From contig CANMXU010000018.1 in the NCBI GenBank assembly GCA_947501935.1, positions 1 through 64,000 of the forward strand: 64,000 nucleotides of DNA. Direction: 5' to 3'. The DNA is from an uncultured Alteromonadaceae bacterium (GTDB lineage: Bacteria > Pseudomonadota > Gammaproteobacteria > Enterobacterales > Alteromonadaceae). Below, one piece after another: positions 60,840 through 64,000 of this stretch. The notes under the pieces were generated by a model that worked only from the letters and a program-made list of their open reading frames with translations, ran no database searches and was not told the origin of the DNA. The translations under genes were made by a program, and so were the position numbers. Positions within the stretch are counted from its first letter, which is position 1. Every line of letters starts with the position of its first letter.

Positions 60840-61442
60840 ATGAAAATATTAACCATAATTAAAAATATAATCGTATTAGCAGCACTTTCATTATCAATGA
60901 ATGCAGTTGCTGGTTTAATCACTTTTAATTTTGAGAGTGACCTAAGTGACAATGAACATAGTGTTTCTTATTTATCTGACGGCTATACATTAACTGTTGA
61001 GGCATTTAGGGTGCCCGGTGGGAATGTTGACCGAGATGTAAACCGAAGTGTACTCGGACTTGGTGTTACTAGTGATCCACAGCAAGGCCGATTAGGTACT
61101 TACGGTGGTTATGTAGATGAATACTTGGTATTTAGTTTAGAAGGTGCCTCTTTTGATTTTGCGACAATATTATTCGCTACTCTTAATGCTAACTCTTTAA
61201 GTGCAACTGATATTGCTGAAGTATCATTTAGTGATAGTACGTCAGCAAGTCTTTCAAATCTTAACCAATGGACCTCGGCTGAAGTTGCTGCTAATAGTTT
61301 AACTGTTGCGGCAAACGGAACGGGCAATGGTTTTAGAATAAGTGAAATTCAATTAAACGTAATTCCTGTACCAGAGCCATCCACCTTATTACTTTTATCT
61401 TTTGCACTTTTTGGTTTAGCGGCCAGAAAAAAATCTAAATAA
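60840..61442 (+). CDS. PEP-CTERM sorting-domain protein
   Basis: The 200-residue protein starts at the ATG at 60840 (AGGG upstream; an upstream ATG at 60795 would hide the signal peptide). Its signal peptide ends near MNAVAG. The body is beta-rich, with no cysteine and a Ser/Asn-rich middle. The tail is VPEPSTLLLLSFALFGLAARKKSK in type (VPEPST, hydrophobic helix, basic end), which is the PEP-CTERM signal processed by exosortase/EpsH systems. No exosortase is in the window. The function is unknown, and such proteins usually go to the extracellular matrix. Confidence 0.88.
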   Translation: MKILTIIKNIIVLAALSLSMNAVAGLITFNFESDLSDNEHSVSYLSDGYTLTVEAFRVPGGNVDRDVNRSVLGLGVTSDPQQGRLGTYGGYVDEYLVFSLEGASFDFATILFATLNANSLSATDIAEVSFSDSTSASLSNLNQWTSAEVAANSLTVAANGTGNGFRISEIQLNVIPVPEPSTLLLLSFALFGLAARKKSK

Positions 61443-61457
61443 GTACATAGTTACTTC

Positions 61458-61487
61458 AAAGCCTGCATATTTTTTATGCGGGCTTTT
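61458..61487 (+). terminator. Terminator after PEP-CTERM gene
   Basis: AAAGCCTGCAT / ATGCGGGCTTT arms with a T-rich loop are followed by T residues, 15 bp past the stop. Confidence 0.85.
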
Positions 61488-61719
61488 CTATTTGCTCAAG
61501 TCTTTTACTTCACTTAAGCAGTGTCAAATTCAGCTTCCCCTCTATTTTGTATTTTCTACCTGTCCATCAGTACGTTATCGAAAACTTCCCATTTCTACTT
61601 CGATAAGCTAAAAATAATTTACTTTTCGTGAATGGTTTTTATTAGGGGAAATGCTATGAGCTGTATATAATACAGGCGATTTTTTAGATGAGTTTTTGTA
61701 TTTTTATATGTATGTGTTT

Positions 61720-62460
61720 ATGAAATTGGCAACGCTGTATGTTGTTATTGTTTTTATTACAACTTTTAGCCACAAAGTAAACAGTGAACAAATAACGGTA
61801 GTGACAGAACATTTCCCTCCTTATCAAGTAGTTGAACAAGGTCAGCCGCTTTCTGGGTTGGCTGTGGAATTTGTGCAAGCACTATTAACTGAAACGAATA
61901 CTCAAGCTGATATTCAAGCTTACCCGTGGGCGCGTGCATATAAAATGGCGCAATACTTACCTAATACCTTAATATTTTCTATTACTCGCACTGCTGAACG
62001 TGAAAACTTATTTCATTGGGTTGGCGCTTTTAATCATATAAGTGATGGTTTATGGGTATTAAAAAGTGATAAAAATATTCAAGTGAGTACGCTTGAAGAT
62101 GCTAAAAAATATACGGTAGTCGTACCAAGAAATGACAATACCCATAATTATTTATTGAAGAATGGCTTTAAAGAGCGACGTAACCTTCATGTAGTTAATA
62201 CCCGAGAGCAAGCGGTAAAAATGTTGTTCAACCATAGGGTCGATTTATTAATGAGCTCACAGCTTTTATTAGAAGATAGAGTGAAGAGTTTAAAATTAGA
62301 TTTTAACGAAGTTGACAATATTTTAAACATACCAGCAGAGAATGATGGCCTGTCAATTGCCTTTAGCAAAGGTACTTCATTACACTTGGTGGCAAAATTT
62401 CGGGTTGCCTTTAATAAGTTAAAAAAACAACCTAGATTTAAAGCTATTTTTAGTTCTTAG
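61720..62460 (+). CDS. Family-3 periplasmic solute-binding-like protein
   Basis: The 246-residue exported protein starts at the ATG at 61720 (ATG at 61708 and TTG at 61696 are alternatives; none has a clear ribosome site). Its signal peptide ends near VNSE. It has the SBP_bac_3 pattern of Alteromonadales stand-alone binding proteins: ITVVTEHFPPYQVVEQGQPLSGLAVEF, AYPWARAYKMAQ, IFSITRTAERENLFHWVGAF and DLLMSSQLLLEDRV. No ABC permease is near. The stop codon TAG lies inside a 7-bp tandem repeat array. Confidence 0.8.
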   Translation: MKLATLYVVIVFITTFSHKVNSEQITVVTEHFPPYQVVEQGQPLSGLAVEFVQALLTETNTQADIQAYPWARAYKMAQYLPNTLIFSITRTAERENLFHWVGAFNHISDGLWVLKSDKNIQVSTLEDAKKYTVVVPRNDNTHNYLLKNGFKERRNLHVVNTREQAVKMLFNHRVDLLMSSQLLLEDRVKSLKLDFNEVDNILNIPAENDGLSIAFSKGTSLHLVAKFRVAFNKLKKQPRFKAIFSS

Positions 62461-62533
62461 TTCTTAGTTTTTAGTTCTTAGTTCTTAGTTTTTAGTTCTT
62501 AGTTTTTAGTTCTTAGTTTTTAGTTCTTAGTTC
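62450..62533. repeat. Perfect heptamer tandem array, 12 units of TTAGTTY
   Basis: Twelve uninterrupted 7-bp units are either TTAGTTC or TTAGTTT (order C C T C C T C T C T C C at the seventh base). They span the junction of two convergent genes and contain both stop codons: TAG of the binding protein at 62458-62460 and TAA of the DUF885 gene at 62520-62522. The last three codons of the DUF885 gene also lie in the array. Confidence 0.95.
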
Positions 62534-64000
62534 TTTGACGTTGCTCACTAGATATTTTAGCTGTGTAAGCATCTACTTGTTTTTCCAATAATACCAAGGG
62601 CAGTGCGCCGTTCTTCAATATCACATCGTGAAACTCGCGAATATCAAATTGCTGAGCTAATGCCTTTTCTGCTTTCGCGCGTAATTGCCAAATTTTCATT
62701 TCGCCAAGTTTATAACTTAACGCTTGACCGGGCCATGAAATATAGCGGTCTACTTCTGCGCGAACATTAGCCAAGGAAAGTGAGGTATTATTGGCTAAAA
62801 AATCGAGCGCTTGCTGGCGGCTCCAACCCATGGCATGTACGCCAGTATCAATAACTAATCGACAGGCACGCCACATTTCATAACTTAATCGGCCAAAGTC
62901 ATCATAAGGGGTTTCATATAAACCCATTTCTACCCCTAGTTTTTCACTGTATAACGCCCAGCCTTCACCAAAAGCGCTAAAATATAAACTTTTGCGAAAC
63001 TCAGGCACATTTTCTAACTCTGATGAAATAGCAGCTTGGTGATGATGTCCTGGCACCGCTTCATGTAAGGTCAGGGCGGTTAGTTCGTACAAAGGGCGTT
63101 GGTCAAGTGCATAGGTATTTATCATGTAGTTGCCACCGGTATCTCCGTCTTTAATGGCATTCCAATAAGCCGCGGTGGTGTAATTAGGTGCCATGGCATC
63201 GGGTACTGGCACTACGCCGTAGGAAAGTCGAGGCAGTGTTTTAAAGTAACCGGGCATTTTATGATCAATGCGTTTGGCGATATAAGAGGCTTCTTTTAAT
63301 AAGTCTCGTTTGGTTGCTGCGTAAAATTGCTCATTGCTACGTAAAAATTGAACAAAGTCTTTAAAGTCGCCAGCAAATTCCTGCTGTTTAATTAACTTCT
63401 CCATCTCAGCGCGAATGCGGGCAACTTCGGCTAAACCAGTTTGATGAATTTGTGCTGCGCTTAAATTGGTGACCGTGACATAATTTCGAATTTGTTGCGC
63501 GTAATAGGCTTGACCATTATTGATATAATAGGCGCCAATTTTTATCGGTGCTTTGGGTAAATACTGCTTTTTAAAAAAATCACTAAGTTGCTGATAGGCA
63601 GGGTGAACATCTTGCTCGAATACTTTTTTCGCTTCAATAATTAACGCCTGTTGTTGGCTTTTGTTAATACCCTTTGGAAAAGTCGTAAATGGTTTAAATA
63701 AAGCGTTTTGCTCGGCGTTTTTATAAATTTGTGCATCTATAGTGGGAATTATGCCCTCAAGTACCACTTTAGGTAGCATAAAGTTATCGTTTATCCCTTG
63801 TTGCATATTAGCGATGTGCTGCGAGAAAAAGCGTGGAATATCGCTTAAACGCTTAATATAGTCTTGATAATCACGTAAATTACGCATTGGTGTTGTTGGC
63901 ATGGTGCTGCCAACTGCGGTATAAAAACTCCAAAAAGTATTAAAAGGAATTTGATACGATTTTAATTCAAAATCTTTAATTTCACCGCTTAATTGCCAAG
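62520..64000 (-). CDS. DUF885 family metallopeptidase, 5' end beyond window
   Basis: The reading frame stays open from 62520 to the right edge, so the gene is partial. The first in-window ATG at 63902 is internal: upstream codons read on as IPFNTFWSFYTAVGSTMP without a stop. The family is usually about 590-600 residues and about 493 are visible. It has the zinc motif LTLHEAVPGHHHQAA (HExxxGHH) and SAFGEGWALYSEKLGVEMG with a further Glu ligand, then a YISWPGQALSYKLGEMKI segment. These are the DUF885 peptidases, probably periplasmic, whose substrates are not well defined. Confidence 0.92.
   Translation of the reverse strand, partial: WQLSGEIKDFELKSYQIPFNTFWSFYTAVGSTMPTTPMRNLRDYQDYIKRLSDIPRFFSQHIANMQQGINDNFMLPKVVLEGIIPTIDAQIYKNAEQNALFKPFTTFPKGINKSQQQALIIEAKKVFEQDVHPAYQQLSDFFKKQYLPKAPIKIGAYYINNGQAYYAQQIRNYVTVTNLSAAQIHQTGLAEVARIRAEMEKLIKQQEFAGDFKDFVQFLRSNEQFYAATKRDLLKEASYIAKRIDHKMPGYFKTLPRLSYGVVPVPDAMAPNYTTAAYWNAIKDGDTGGNYMINTYALDQRPLYELTALTLHEAVPGHHHQAAISSELENVPEFRKSLYFSAFGEGWALYSEKLGVEMGLYETPYDDFGRLSYEMWRACRLVIDTGVHAMGWSRQQALDFLANNTSLSLANVRAEVDRYISWPGQALSYKLGEMKIWQLRAKAEKALAQQFDIREFHDVILKNGALPLVLLEKQVDAYTAKISSEQRQRTKN

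Noticed and set aside
62450..62533. Repeat array considered as a CRISPR
   Set aside because: Units are 7 bp and directly adjacent, with no spacers and no cas genes.

Overview
The window is low-GC DNA from a marine gammaproteobacterium, most likely Alteromonadales of the Colwelliaceae type (Colwellia or Thalassotalea). This is inferred from AT-rich codon use, rnt divergent from the Na+-type flagellar gene motY, the yeaG-yeaH-ycgB block, a pepsin-like protease of the shewasin type, and a large sulfatase locus. No tRNA, rRNA, CRISPR array, phage or complete transposon was seen.

Positions 1-13.7 kb are mostly core genome: a spoVR/yeaH/prkA stress operon, a BamA/TamA-like barrel protein, sodB, grxD, a 2-Cys peroxiredoxin, rnt, motY, an M1 peptidase and a cytochrome b561 flanked by two inverted copies of a palindromic repeat.

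Positions 13.9-20.8 kb, all on the minus strand, hold a pepsin-like aspartic protease, a GNAT acetyltransferase, a borosin-type peptide backbone N-methyltransferase, a small gene with the look of its separate precursor peptide, and two paralogous TPR-GGDEF proteins. I read the middle of this as a candidate split (type IV-like) borosin RiPP cluster. It is the most interesting system here.

Positions 21-26.6 kb carry a secreted reprolysin-like metalloprotease coupled to a lipoprotein, a GAF/HD-GYP phosphodiesterase and a DUF2189 membrane protein.

Positions 26.6-60.5 kb are a polysaccharide utilisation locus for a sulfated galactan. It has a FadR-type regulator, an SDR sugar dehydrogenase, 2-keto-3-deoxygalactonokinase, a sodium/sugar symporter, an SMP-30 lactonase, an aldose 1-epimerase, seven S1 sulfatases, a GH2 beta-galactosidase, a GH128-like hydrolase, a GH16 hydrolase, a SASA-type esterase, a parallel beta-helix protein, three paralogous family-1 solute-binding proteins and one family-3 binding protein. 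The logic is extracellular or periplasmic desulfation and chain cleavage, monosaccharide uptake by the symporter, then De Ley-Doudoroff oxidation of galactose to KDGal and phosphorylation. The expected KDPGal aldolase is present only as a decayed fragment between dgoK and the symporter. Galactonate dehydratase, a TonB-dependent receptor, ABC permeases and a sulfatase-maturing enzyme are all absent from the window.

Positions 60.8-64 kb hold a PEP-CTERM protein, another family-3 binding protein, and a DUF885 peptidase that runs off the right edge. The last two genes converge on a perfect 12-unit heptamer tandem array.
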